DNA of 64,000 nucleotides. It comes from Cardiocondyla obscurior (taxonomy: Eukaryota; Arthropoda; Insecta; Hymenoptera; Formicidae). The position numbers and the translations under genes are program-made. Below are positions 11,505-64,000 of the stretch, in pieces (the first letter of the stretch is position 1; every line of letters starts with the position of its first letter). The DNA lies in assembly GCF_019399895.1 (NCBI RefSeq), contig NC_091875.1:2852001-2916000 (forward strand), in the 5' to 3' direction. A model generated the notes under the pieces. That model was given only the letters and a program-made list of their open reading frames with translations, ran no database searches and was not told where the DNA came from.

Positions 11505-12789
11505 TATCGTAGTGCTCCTTTTTATAGTTATATGTATATTTATATATATTTATATTTATAATTATAATATGTATTATTTATAATTGCGTGTATATTATAT
11601 ATTTCATTATTATTTAACACATTCTTTTGTACAAGTAAATTAATTAAGAATAAGTACAACTTGGTAGCAAAGAGAGATAGAATTATTATTCACTGTATAT
11701 TATATATCGTAGTGAGAAGAAAGAGATATATATCTTATTTCATTTATTATAATATTCTTTCATTACTTTTATTATGTTTCAGACTGTAACACGTTGACGA
11801 TGCCGCAATTCGGCTTCCAGAGATGCTGCTCTTTGCCTCGTATCTCTTTATACTTCTCCTCCTTCCCGATATTCGATATGATTGGGCTTACGATCTTCCG
11901 CGCTGCTCACCGGCGCTGACTCAGCTCGCTAAAACGCGACGTCTCGATTTTCTAGAGAAGAGGTAGAAAAAACAGCGAAAACGACGACAAAACCCCGCGA
12001 TACGACCGCGAGCGATTATTACTATAAATATTACAGACGAGTAACGAGAGTAGCCGCCCTCGATTCTGATTATTTTCGAGACGTCACGTGCGACAAAGCG
12101 TATTGAGCGCGTGACAGCGCGGACGATCGAAGCGGAAGCGTCTCGACGATCGCGTTCGTTCCTCGCACGAGAAACTTTATTTTTTATTTTTTTATTTTTT
12201 CCTTTTAAATATTCTCTAGCGATTATAACTCCCCGTGGAATCCACTCCTCGAAATAAGTAACTCGCAAAAATGTAATATATCATTTTTATGACGAAATCA
12301 TTTACGGCACGTCGTCATTTCACGGCGATTCATGGTTATTTCGAGTTTTTTTCCTCACGCTCGGCCGTTCTGTACCGTTTCATTTCATAAAATTGACGGC
12401 AAAGATCCACTTCTGACCCTGGATAAAAGCAGAGTACAATTATTTTCAGGATTACGTCAGGGTAGAAACACGACCGCAAGTTCGAGATAGATAATGCTCT
12501 TGCACGCGTAACGCGAGGTGTTGCTTCCCTTTAAAAATGCACCGTCTTCTCCTTTTTTAACTCTAGGCTAGCCTGCGCGTTTCTTCAGCACCATTATGAC
12601 CTACTATCGGATTTTAATTTCGAGCCTATTGGCGGAGCTCACGCCCGGATAGCATGTTACAATCGCTCTACCGGGGCGTGCCGGTAATCGTTTCAATTTG
12701 AAGGGTTCTTTCTAGCAAACTTGTGCGACTAGTTGGAGGCAAGAGATATGCATCACATGTTTAAACGATCGTATGTGTCATAGCTCACT

Positions 12790-12826
12790 GATATATATAC
12801 ATATATATATGTATATATATATGTAT
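12790..12826. repeat. (AT)n-type microsatellite
   Basis: Alternating AT with periodic C/G substitutions (ATATATACATATATATATGT and similar). Confidence 0.85.
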
Positions 12827-13419
12827 TTGCATCTTTTAAATCCTCGTTCATGCAAAATTAAGTACTTTCTTGATATTTCGTCAAAAAAAGTACTAGGTAT
12901 TCAAAATTATCTCGTTTTCGGTATATGTAGTTCTAAAACTCATCTTCTAAAATATCACAAAATACGCGATAAAACGGAAGTTCACAGAGATCACATATAA
13001 TATATTTCAGCCCGGTACTACGATGCGTAATACGAGCGAAACTTTTGTGATATCGTAACCGATTCAGTTAATGAAAAATACTATTGAGACCAGCTGGACA
13101 ATTTTTCCATTGCGAGATTCACTTCAATAACTTAACTTAACAGATAACGAACGTCTTGCGTGTAAGAACATGGCCGTGCGCAGTTCCCTGGATTAAAAAT
13201 ACAACGAAAACGAGATATTTCCTTGAATATCGCACGAACGAGAATGCCGAAAAAATCCTCGGGGCAGAACGGCCAAGATGAATCATCTCGTAATGAGTGT
13301 ATTTGGAAACGTTGCGCGCGCTCGACGTACATTTCTTTCGCGCGTTAATTATTTCGTGCGATCGTGACGGACGTGTACACGCGCGGCAGCGAAAAACACG
13401 GTATTCGGATTACATAATT

Positions 13420-13562
13420 AATAATAATGATAATAATAATTAATAATAATATATAATATATATTTATAATATTTATGTATATTAAATAAATTCTCCGATA
13501 TCATATATATATATATATATATATAATTATATATTATATAAATATATATATACATATATAAT
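13420..13562. repeat. AT-only low-complexity tract with (AT)n
   Basis: About 140 bases built almost only of A and T: AAT/ATA units first, then a clean (AT)n run at about 13503-13525. It directly abuts the GC-containing segment at 13563-13680. Confidence 0.9.
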
Positions 13563-13680
13563 TTACGACTTAGCCCTAAGCTTAGTTTTGACTTAAGATT
13601 TAAGTAACCCCACCCCGTGGCGCGGGGGATGCCCTTACGCGTCACCCAGGGCGGACACATCTTAAGAACCTAATAAAATC
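13563..13680 (-). mobile_element. Possible 3' fragment of a non-LTR retroelement
   Basis: A compact segment unlike its surroundings: GC-rich CCCCGTGGCGCGGGG (a hairpin), then CACCCAGGGCGG, flanked by ACTTAAGATTTAAGT. On the minus strand it carries a short open frame (start CPPWVTRKGIPRATGWGYLN) and then runs into the AT microsatellite at 13420-13562, the layout of a retroelement 3' end with a simple-repeat tail. No reverse transcriptase is present, so the class is a guess. Confidence 0.3.
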
Positions 13681-15050
13681 CTAAAATCGGAAGCTCCGCC
13701 GTGACGACAGGCCAGCTGCCTTCTTTGTTTCTTTGGCGGAGACCGCTCGTCCGTTCTTTCTTTATCTTTCTCTCCCTCTCATTCTCTCTCTTTCACACTG
13801 TCTATGCGATTCCTCTCATTAAGATAGACAACCGCGCGCGAGCCGTTCGTTCTGTCTCTCGTCGTTTTTTCCGCCATAGATAGAAAAAAAAAAAAAAAAA
13901 ACACGAGAGAGAAATAGTGCCCGGCGAAGACGGCGAGTAGTTCGTCGAGCGAATCAAATCTCCTCATTGTAATGAACATGCGAGTCGCTCGACGTGCAAA
14001 CGAATCTACCTAAAAGATATATCGCTCTCTACGTTCCGCTCGTCGTTGATACGTACGTACATGCGCGTGCATATGTACATCGAGTCGATTAATCCGCGAG
14101 AAACATGTGAGGTACACCTTCATGAATATTGGGAAGAGGAGAAAAGCGACGAGTTAGCGACAAGAGGTGAGATGAGCAAAGGTAAGAAGAGAAAGAGAAA
14201 GCTAGAAAGAAAATAACTGAGCGAACGATCGGCGAGAGATCGGGGAACGTAGCGCGCGCGGTTCATCGCAGAAGGGAGGCTAACGTTTTCGTTCTCCAGT
14301 CGCAGTGCATTTTCGAAAAAGAGATACGGAGGTAAATCCTCGGAGAAGAGGAGGCCTGCTACAAAACGCCCGGCCGGACGTTTCTCGATGTTTACGCGGT
14401 CCTCTTTTCTTGACTGCTGCTTTCGTTATGCGCGCACCGGGACCGATGACCGATACTCGTTGAAAATCGCATCGACGAAAAATCGCTTCACGACTCCGTC
14501 CGTCCGTCCGTTCCTGTACTTCATCTTGCGACGATGATGGTTCTTCCTGACTCCTCGATGAACGGCGCACTGGTTGTAATAGCCGAGGGGGGGGGTGGGA
14601 GAGACGAACAATGGGTTTGAAAATGTTCGGTGGTGGAGGCGATAGCGCCGGGATCTTAAAACCCGTCCATCCATCCGCCATCTGAAAAACGTTCGTACCT
14701 GGTTTTGTTGCGAAAGAGTGGCAGATTATCATAAATCGATGGCTAAAAAATTCATATTATCCAAGTTTAAGCGGTCTTTCACTCAGAAAAAGGATTAATG
14801 TTAATATACATATATAATAATAATAAATGCAAAAAAACTGACTAACAAGGAATCGAATTTTCTCCCTCCCTCCTCGAACGTAATGATATTTTTTAAATAT
14901 TTTACGATTCATGTTTTAAGAAAACGAGATGGTTACCGTCGTGCTATAGGTGCCCTTACAAGTTGGGCAAGCCAGGCTTTCCCGGTTTTCCGACATATAG
15001 AATCAACGGATAGCTCAAGCGTGTATACCTTGATTGGACGAGTGTGGGGC

Positions 15051-56219
<41,169 letters not shown>

Positions 56220-59200
56220 CTGAAACCAAAAGTAGATCCGAATTAGACGCGGGGTGGGAGAAAACTGGGGAAGAACTAATTAGCAGAAAGTTTTCCGGGG
56301 CCCCGAGATTTACGTAACGCCGCATGCGACACTCTTTCAGAGTGCATCGAATTACGGGCGGGATAAAAGCGCCGTTCGGAAAAAAAAGAAAAAAAGAAAA
56401 GTGAGACGTAATTACCCGAGCGAGCGATTAATATAGCGCGATTAAAGCGCATCTTGCGTCGAATATATAGACATTAGCGACCCTTGAGAGTCGGTAAACT
56501 TGTTTGCGAACGTTTCAAAGTGAAATTACGCTCCCGTGTCGCGGAGGATACGGGACGGAGCGGGAAACGTTGAGAAACTTCAAGTTCTCGAAACCGAGAA
56601 CTATTAGCGACCAGAGCCTGGAGTGACGTCGGAGTTACTTTGACGCGGTATTGCTCGTCGTTCATTTCCAATATTGTTTCACATTGAAAAAAGTCGCTTG
56701 GAACGGACGAAAGTATATTTTTGCACACGAATGTCGCAATTATACCGTGCGATTCATTAAATAAAAATTTGTAAGGCAAAATGGCAACGAAGATAAAAGA
56801 TTTAAAGTGCCGGTGGAACTGTGCTATTTTTTTATCCTATTCTTCCTATTTCGCTTTTCGAAACGCTTTTCGCTCGACGGGCACGACGTTATTTTCAAGT
56901 GTCCGTGTAATTTTCGAAACTCGTGACAGCGGACAACGCGGTAGAGCTAAGAAACGAGCGACGAAAGAATTTTTAAGAATAAGAAACGAGTGTAACGGGG
57001 AAGAAAGTGCGACACGTTGGAGAACGGCGAACTGTTGTACACACGACGATAAATGAAACTCCATAAACACACCGCGACTTGGGAACTTAGTTTACCGCCA
57101 CCCAGCGAAAACTATCGGAGGAACACTGAACACTGGCTGCGCGCCGGCGATCAATTCCGCTTTTGTGGTTTCCAAAAAAAAAAAAACTTTTTTTTATAAC
57201 GCGGTTAAGAGATAAAACGGTCGCCATTGCAGAGAGAAAACGCAAGAGTCTCGGCGTTTACATAAAATATTATCGCGGAACAAAGGCAGATGCCGGCGAA
57301 TAACATCGACGACACTTTTTGTTCAACACGCGACGATGTATCTCGCGTTAATGCCGGGTTGGCCCAGAAACTGGGACAACGCGCGTAAAGCAGAGAAATA
57401 TGAGGCGGCAGTCTGACGGCGAAAGCGCGGATGGATATCTGCGTGGATAATTAAATTTGGATTCGTATGTGACACGACGGGGACGGGAGGAGGCGAAATA
57501 AGGGGATAGGGTCGACGAATGGCCCGACCTGAGGAACGCGACGCACGCGAACGCTGATGACATCCCCCGTTAATTTTGCAGAATTATATAATGACGCTTT
57601 ACAAACGCTCGAATTATCAATCTCGCGATTGTGTAACCTCCATCTTTTGTATCCCGGCGAATAATTGCGGTGGGGAAATCACGCCTGGAGAATCGCGGGA
57701 ATCTACAAATGTTAATTACGACTCTGCAACTCCGTTGATCTCGCATAATATCGCCGATCTTCGTATTACGTGGATTAACGACTCCTACGGAAAATGAGAT
57801 AACTCGAGCGGCTCGTCTACGCTTTAAAAGTCGAGCTGCGAGGAATGCGTGGGAAGGAACCTACTCTGGGCTGCACAAAAGAACGGGAAGAAACTAAACT
57901 TTATTCTTTACCGGCCACCTTCGTCATTTTTGTTTCTTTCTTTCTCTTTTTCCACTCCTAATGTTTTCTGTGACGAGCAAACAGAAGCGCGAGCGGTGTC
58001 GCGTCATAAATAAATGATGCATTGCAAACAAGAAAGCACCTCTAAGGAAACACTGTAAAGAACTGTTATCGATTTGGTTTATCGTTTGCCGTCCGCTAAA
58101 TCGAGTGAATATAACATAAATATATTGTGGGAGAGATGTAAAATTTAAGTCGTCGAGTTTCAAAAAGTTCGCCACATAATTTTTTTTTTTTTTTTTTCTT
58201 TTTCTTTTTAATGTATATCTTCGATTCGCTTGCGAGCGATTTTCGCGTTCTTTGTCCCTCAAATTTTCATAATCCGACGTCCCCATTTTTCGCTGGGAGC
58301 GCATCTTGGGATTCTAGCAAGTAGTAATTTCAGCAACGGATGGCACTGGCGCACTGCCGCAAACCAAGTCTAAATATTTCAAACAATCCCCAAATGTATC
58401 GGCTTGGTTTAGTTACCTCTCTCTCTCCGTTTCTCTGCCTCTTTGTCTTCCTCTCTCTTTCTCTCGGCGTTTAATTATTCGCCACGCGGATACCGAGGGG
58501 CACAGCACGAGCAAAGCAAGAATGTAATTTTGGCTTAGCCAACGGTGACCTGACGACGTTACGTACCGTTCTATTGACTCGGTCTCCGCCAATGCGTCCA
58601 CGCGTTGCACGTAAACCAACTAAATTTTCACGGAAACCACCGCTTATAGAGTGTACACTATGTGCACAATGTATTCTCAATCGTGATCTAATTATTTAAA
58701 TCGTATACGTTATCGCGGCGGATCGAATGCGAGTCGATACCCGCCCGAAACGCGAGGTACGTAACGTCGTCGCGTCTGCGAAACGAGATCGGTGCGAGGC
58801 GTCTGGCATTGTTATGCGATACGCGGAATCGTTTTTCACTCGTTGCCTAAAGTAAGTTACAGCCCCCGCGCGCACCTGAATCCTTTCACCGTAAGCTAAT
58901 AACTAACTTCCACGAAACTACCGGGACTATTGCTCGGATACGTACACCCGGAAGTTCGCAAACTCGCACCTAGGAATTCATTTGGGAATGAAGATAGCTT
59001 CAAGGGCGACACGCACGTTTCAGTTCTCCGAGACGATCCTTCTCTCCCTGCTTCTCTCTCTCTCGGTCGACACAAAGTGAATTAAACGGATATTCGTGGC
59101 GGTTCGCAGCAACAAGGATCGTCGCTAAGTAAGCACGAATTAACATTGCCGATGACATGCCGAAGGGCAATTAACACGAGATGCGAAGGTAGCCAGTAAC

Positions 59201-62200
59201 GTGAACCAGCTTCGATCGAGCGCCAAGATCCTATCACCCGTTTACGTTCCAGTATTATTCCGGAAATTTGTCTTCCCCCTCGGCTAAGGAGCTTCCGAGA
59301 TTTATAAAATAGGATAAGGCGCGAAGGCGCTCCGGGATAACAGATGAAATTTTGCTGGCCATCTTTCATCCGTCGCCCACCCGAATTCCTGCCGGCGAGG
59401 GTGTCACGAAATTGCCACAAGATAGAGATATATCTCGACGAATCACTCTCGTCATACGCGGCATATCGACAGCCGCGGGATTGACATTTTACGAAAATAG
59501 AAAGCGATTTATTAGCTCGTTCAAAAACTTTTTAAGCCGAGGTGTTTCGCCGTCTTATCAATCTCTCTATTCTTGTCTCTTAATTGTGACGTTTATTATA
59601 CAAAGCTGGCACGATGAGCCGGTCGTTATCTCGGTTAACGTGCCCGCCGGCGATTGGGAGCTCGCGATGCGCGCCGACGACGAGACATTACGTTGCATCG
59701 CGTTTTTATAATCCGATTAAGCGGGGCAGTGGCCGCCACTGACTTTTGTATTTAATAATTGGTTTCTACGTTTGCCGTTCAACAATCTGCTCATCCTGGC
59801 GCTAAAGCGGATTGCATTCGCGTGCTCTCTCTCGTTGATTATCGATGAGCGTTTCCGGTTAAACAGTGGAGAACGGTGCCATCGTGGAAGGCCGCGGTGC
59901 GGTTTCAAAAGCGCGCACGGTTTTCCGTCCCAATTTATCTCGCCCGTAAAATTTACGACCCGTCCGCATTCGCGGATCGGAGAGCTATTTTTTTTCGGGA
60001 AAACGTATCGCGGTCGTTATATCACGGTCATTATACGACAAATGTCATTGTTTTGCACGACTACATTATACACGCGACACACACACATGCGTGTATTACC
60101 GTGCACTTTCCGATCTTGTCTCTTCGCTATCTTTTTTTTTTTTTTTTTTCTTTTTTCGCCGTATTTTTTTTTCTCCTAGGCTTTTTATCACTCCTACTCT
60201 GACAGATACATCTTTCTTTTATCCGTACACGTTCCCGCTGTATTTACGACGAAAAATGTAGGTCGAGTAAACGCAATTCAAATGCGAGGCCTCACCGGTC
60301 CAAGTGGGCATCACGTACGAGTCGTTTCACGGACAACGTCCGCCGCGGGGAGAACCGGGCAGGCCGTGGCGGCGCGTTAAACGAAGTAACCGATTGCAAG
60401 GCTACGACGACGGCTGTGAAACGGTGCATAAAAATGCACTTACTTAGCCGCATATAAATCGATCCGCGTGCTGTTTACGCCGCTATTCCGAGGCGGTGCA
60501 TAAACTCATACGCCCCCTTTCTCCCCTCGGTGCACCTACCAGGCCGGGCGACCACTTCATCGTTGCGACGACGGCAAGTGATGCCATCGCGAAAAGGAAA
60601 ACACGGCGTGTTTCGCGTTAAACGTACGTCGAAGCACTTCTCTTGACGAGATGCGGGTACTCGTTACCTTCCACGGCGTAAAACGACCTCGTCGAGTTTC
60701 GAGACGCCGCGAAATCATAAGGGAGAGCTAGAATTTATGGGGGATGCGGTAAATAGGGCGCTATACTTCACGGTGTTTATCCCGATGCCGCGGGATAATG
60801 CGGGAGGATCGCCGCGGTCTGTTCGGCTCCCGGCGATAAACGGGTCTTACGTGTCGCGATTCACCCCGGCGACTTCCCAGGGGGGAGCTTACCGCCCCCT
60901 CGACGAGCGTTCCATATTGCATCTACAGCCGAACCGCTAGAACGGAGGAAGAGAAGATCCCGCGCTCGCCGTCCCGCGCCGGCGAGGATGGGATATTGGG
61001 GCGCACTTTATTAAGAGATTCGAGCCACGTACGGATGTAACGCCGGCATCGTAATCCAACAAACGTACGTTCTATGGCAATACAGTTAACCCACATTGCT
61101 GCGAACACCCTTACCGTAGAAGAGGCTGCAACTTCGTTAACTGGTACCATCGATAACGACAGCCGCCGCCACCGCGGAATAGTAAACCGTAAAGATTGCG
61201 ACGGGGAATAAAATGTATTCCTGTAACATCCACCGCCTTTGTCGCGAAACGCCCTCGCGTGAAATGATTTTCCCCGACAGTGATATTCTCGTATTTCCGA
61301 AAATAAAAATGTTACACTTTCTACCATATCTGTATGCTCAAATATATGTATATAAAAAAAATGTATGAAATTCAAATAAGACGATAAAACTGCTTTCTCG
61401 CCGTCTAATGTTAAAAACATTTACAATAAAAAAAAAGAAAAAAAAAACAGATCTATCCCACTGAGTTATGATAAAGCCTGAGAAATATTTATCTCGAGAA
61501 GAAACATGACTTTTTAACGCAACGCGGAGTAAATGTTGAATTTTCAAGATGCTCGAGTGACTTATTAGGAAATAAAAAATTGTCCTCATAAATATCTTCG
61601 GGATTCTTATTAAAAAAAAAAAAAGAAGAAAAATACGATTGGCTTATTATGCAAAACTTATACACGCGCGCGGTTATATTTTTACGCTAATAGCAAGGTA
61701 AGAAAAAAAAAAAAAAACCAGTAACTCCAGTTGGCGCATCGGGATTCCAAAAGCAATCACGGCTATTTACAAGTCTCAATACGCAAGAACAGAGAGGAAA
61801 AGAGTAAAGAGCATCTCTTCGGGGAATTCGCCATCGGGCGGATGCCGGAATGCGAGCTCGCTAGGCAGCTCGGAGCTATTTCGGTTGTGATTATTTCGTG
61901 ATCATATAAATCTTTCCCCTCCCCTCCCCCCTTTCCTCTTTGCCCCGCGATGAAACACCGGAGACGGAGCTTGACAATTTAAGTTACACGATGAGCCGGC
62001 ACCCGCGTGCTAGTTTCGCCACTAAAGAACCGCAATCTCGTGCAAGCATTTTGGCACACGCGCATTTATTTGTGCGAAACATTTGAAAACTAAATTTCGT
62101 CGATGTGTATTCTCTTCGTAAAAAAAAAAGAAAAAAAAAACAACGGCCGGTGTAAGGAATTCGAAATAATTCGAGCGCAATATTCCGAGACACATCTCGA

Positions 62201-64000
62201 GAGAAAAATGAGATTTTCATCTGTTGTTATCCGAAAAGCACGAATTTTGCGAGCTGACATCACTCGAACTTGAAATGATGCAGCTAATTTCGTTCGTTTA
62301 ATATCGCGTAATTGTTTCGTTGCGTAACGCCGTCTGTATTATTCGCCATTTCATCCTCGGTAAAGTAATTGGGGCAGAATTATCGAAGCAATTTCTGATC
62401 TTTTGTCTCCCGAATGTATTTCGGGGCCACCTGTACTTTATTAATTTTCGCATTACGTCAGAGCTCGCGTAACTCGGACGTGGAAGTCGCGCTGAAACGC
62501 GGCGCGCTATTACGCCAGCCAAATTCCCCGAACGACTCTTACAATTAGCTTAAGCAGGTTGTAAGTACAACGGTCGTCAGTGCCTGGGGCAGTTTATGCT
62601 GCTCCAGCACTTTCCGTGCTCCGCCCAAGAGAGCCTTTAGGACATTCTCTCGTATTTCTATCACGTAGGATAGGTGACTGGGGATCCTGACCGTTCGAGG
62701 GCGATCGTCATGCGACTCAACGACGCCATAACTTCAACGCTGTCCACGTTACCGTATTTTTCAGTGATCCGCGAAGCTTAACGGAACGAGACCGAAGAGA
62801 TCGAGGCGACATTTTACGTAGCGAAAAACGCTCCTAAATCTAAAAGAGACGAGCCTCTTTTTTTCTAAGCTGTTCACTTCAGACTTTATCCACGAATTGC
62901 TCTTCGGGCGATTTTTCTATTACTTCGTAGCTCGAGGGTCAACGCGTTCGGTGATTCGTTTAATCTCGCTAAGCGTTACAGAAAAGAATAGAATAATTTT
63001 AAGCGCTTTCCGCCGTTGCTGAGGGCGGTTTTTGTGGTAAATACCGATACCTTTGCTAGGAAAAACAATGTGCTCGTGGTTGCGAACGAAAGAGGGATGC
63101 GTGTACACTAGCGAGATAAATCTGACGGAACGAGCGCCAGAGGCAACCTCGCGTAACTGTTCTCTACATTGCAATTTTAGATATTTTTTTTCTTGCCTCT
63201 TGGTCAGGATACAGAAAAAATACAACGAGGGCGGGCTCGGAAATTCAAAGTGATCGCGGATCGTCCAGGCTTCCGCCTGTTAAAGCAAACCTGCACCTCG
63301 AAACGAGAGAGACTTTAACACACCGTTGGGCGACAGACTTTTTTTTTTTCTTTTTTTTAACAAAAATTCGTAAAAATATATTTGACCAAAACAAAGCATT
63401 AAAACCTCTTGAAGAAATATTGTTCTTCGCGTACGCTAATTACGCGTTAAATATTAATACACGTATTTTTCACTTTCAAATTTAAATGCGCACGCAAATT
63501 AACACAGACATCATTTGTTCGCTTCTATTAGTTTGATTAAGTTTTATTCTTAGCCCCAGCTTAGAAATCCACGTTATAATGTAACTATAGCGTGAAAAAT
63601 ACGCCCGATGATTTAATGAGAGAATTTATTTAATTAAAAAGGGGCCAGCAAATTAGTGTAACGAACCTTCGAAAATTTCACAGTTTTATGGCTTCTCGCT
63701 GTCAGTATTTTTCGCTCTCTTTGATTCTCACGGCGGCTGAAAAGGATCGCCAGAGCAAATTCGGGTATAACGAACCGCCTCGGCGCTCACTCGCAGTCGG
63801 GGCTTTTACCATCGCGAGTCCAAATCCCGCAGGTTTTTTTTTACGCACTACTCGTAAACGCCGACGTTAGATTAATTAAGCGCGGCGCTGCTGGAAGTCG
63901 GGCAAATGAACGGGGAATAATAGCCGCGACGAGATGATGGAATAAAATGTAACAGGCGTAATGCAGCGCCGATGGGTTTCATCGATGGCCCCTCGACTTA
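56220..64000 (-). other. CanA: Incomplete upstream intron of calcineurin A
   Basis: The exon at 56095-56219 needs an upstream exon encoding the family's ...(E/D)APVT segment and ending in G. No such sequence was found to the right edge, so this is most likely intron. It includes a small hairpin-bearing island at 62.5-62.7 kb, a weak candidate first exon at 61115-61150, and A/T homopolymers near 58180, 60130, 61430 and 63340. Confidence 0.6.
62545..62733 (-). other. Distinct island with ATG-less open frame and hairpin
   Basis: A 62-codon minus-strand frame (62733 down to the TAA at 62545-62547) lacks Met but reads like ordinary protein, for example SHLSYVIEIRENVLKALLGG. Its composition is unlike the arginine-rich chance frames around it. 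AGTGC-C-TGGGGCAG and CTGCTCCA-GCACT (about 62579-62611) form a 13-bp stem with one bulge. Function unknown; it could be a decayed mobile-element fragment, an unrecognised exon or a conserved non-coding element. Confidence 0.3.

Larger units (their letters stand above)
5721..15050. other. Gene-free stretch: calcineurin A 3' UTR and/or spacer
   Basis: This 9.3 kb lies between the calcineurin A stop codon (minus strand) and the UBE2J1 promoter, both read leftwards. It must contain the calcineurin 3' UTR, whose end could not be chosen among many TTTATT hexamers. No further coding exon was recognised. Contents: AAT-type repeats near 6.4-6.8 kb, an inverted repeat at 6708-6760, a (GA)n/GATA tract at 8.1 kb, a MITE-like element at 11.2-11.5 kb, (AT)n runs at 12.8 and 13.4-13.56 kb, a possible retroelement fragment at 13.56-13.68 kb, and a G9 run at 14587. 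Confidence 0.6.

Noticed and set aside
14280..14732. 150-codon minus-strand frame containing a proline-rich stretch
   Set aside because: It is Pro/Arg-rich because of a C-run and CpG-rich DNA; no homology and no splice path in frame from upstream calcineurin exons. Only the short alternative tail at 14656-14681 is kept as a weak idea.

Overview
The window looks like nuclear DNA of an insect. It is most likely from an ant or another hymenopteran: introns are rich in CpG (many CGCG stretches), while the intergenic spacer at 1.7-3.65 kb is extremely AT-rich, and introns carry many long A/T homopolymers and (GA)n runs. Order and species cannot be fixed by eye. There are no bacterial-style operons, CRISPR arrays, rRNA genes or convincing tRNA genes. 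Three protein-coding genes can be assembled exon by exon with GT-AG introns and continuous reading frames.

(1) 0.7-1.74 kb, plus strand: a small six-exon gene for a 188-residue protein with two Leu-Glu-Trp motifs. It resembles AP1AR (gadkin), an adaptor of AP-1 vesicles. A 7-nt microexon is needed to keep its frame. (2) 3.66-5.21 kb, minus strand: a complete five-exon UBE2J1 orthologue, an ER-anchored ubiquitin-conjugating enzyme of the ERAD pathway. It lies tail-to-tail with gene 1 across an AT-rich spacer. (3) 15.05-56.22 kb, minus strand: the last ten coding exons of calcineurin A (protein phosphatase 2B catalytic subunit). They run from the GDIHG metal-binding motif to the stop codon, about 426 residues. 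The first ~87 residues must lie beyond the right edge, so all of 56.2-64 kb is probably intron. The exons cover the phosphatase core, calcineurin-B-binding helix, calmodulin-binding segment and autoinhibitory segment.

More than 90% of the window is intron, UTR or spacer. It holds microsatellites, A/T tracts, one strong G-quadruplex candidate, and several short inverted-repeat elements that look like old non-autonomous DNA transposons (4.45-4.57, 11.22-11.50, 21.50-21.68 and 21.69-22.08 kb). There is also a possible non-LTR retroelement tail at 13.5-13.68 kb and a distinctive ~190 bp island at 62.5-62.7 kb with an ATG-less open frame and a hairpin.

The genes do not form an obvious pathway. 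They act separately in vesicle traffic, ER protein quality control and Ca2+/calmodulin signalling. No clearly new biological system was found. The most interesting items are the microexon, the inverted-repeat elements, a possible alternative calcineurin tail lacking the autoinhibitory segment, and the 62.5 kb island.
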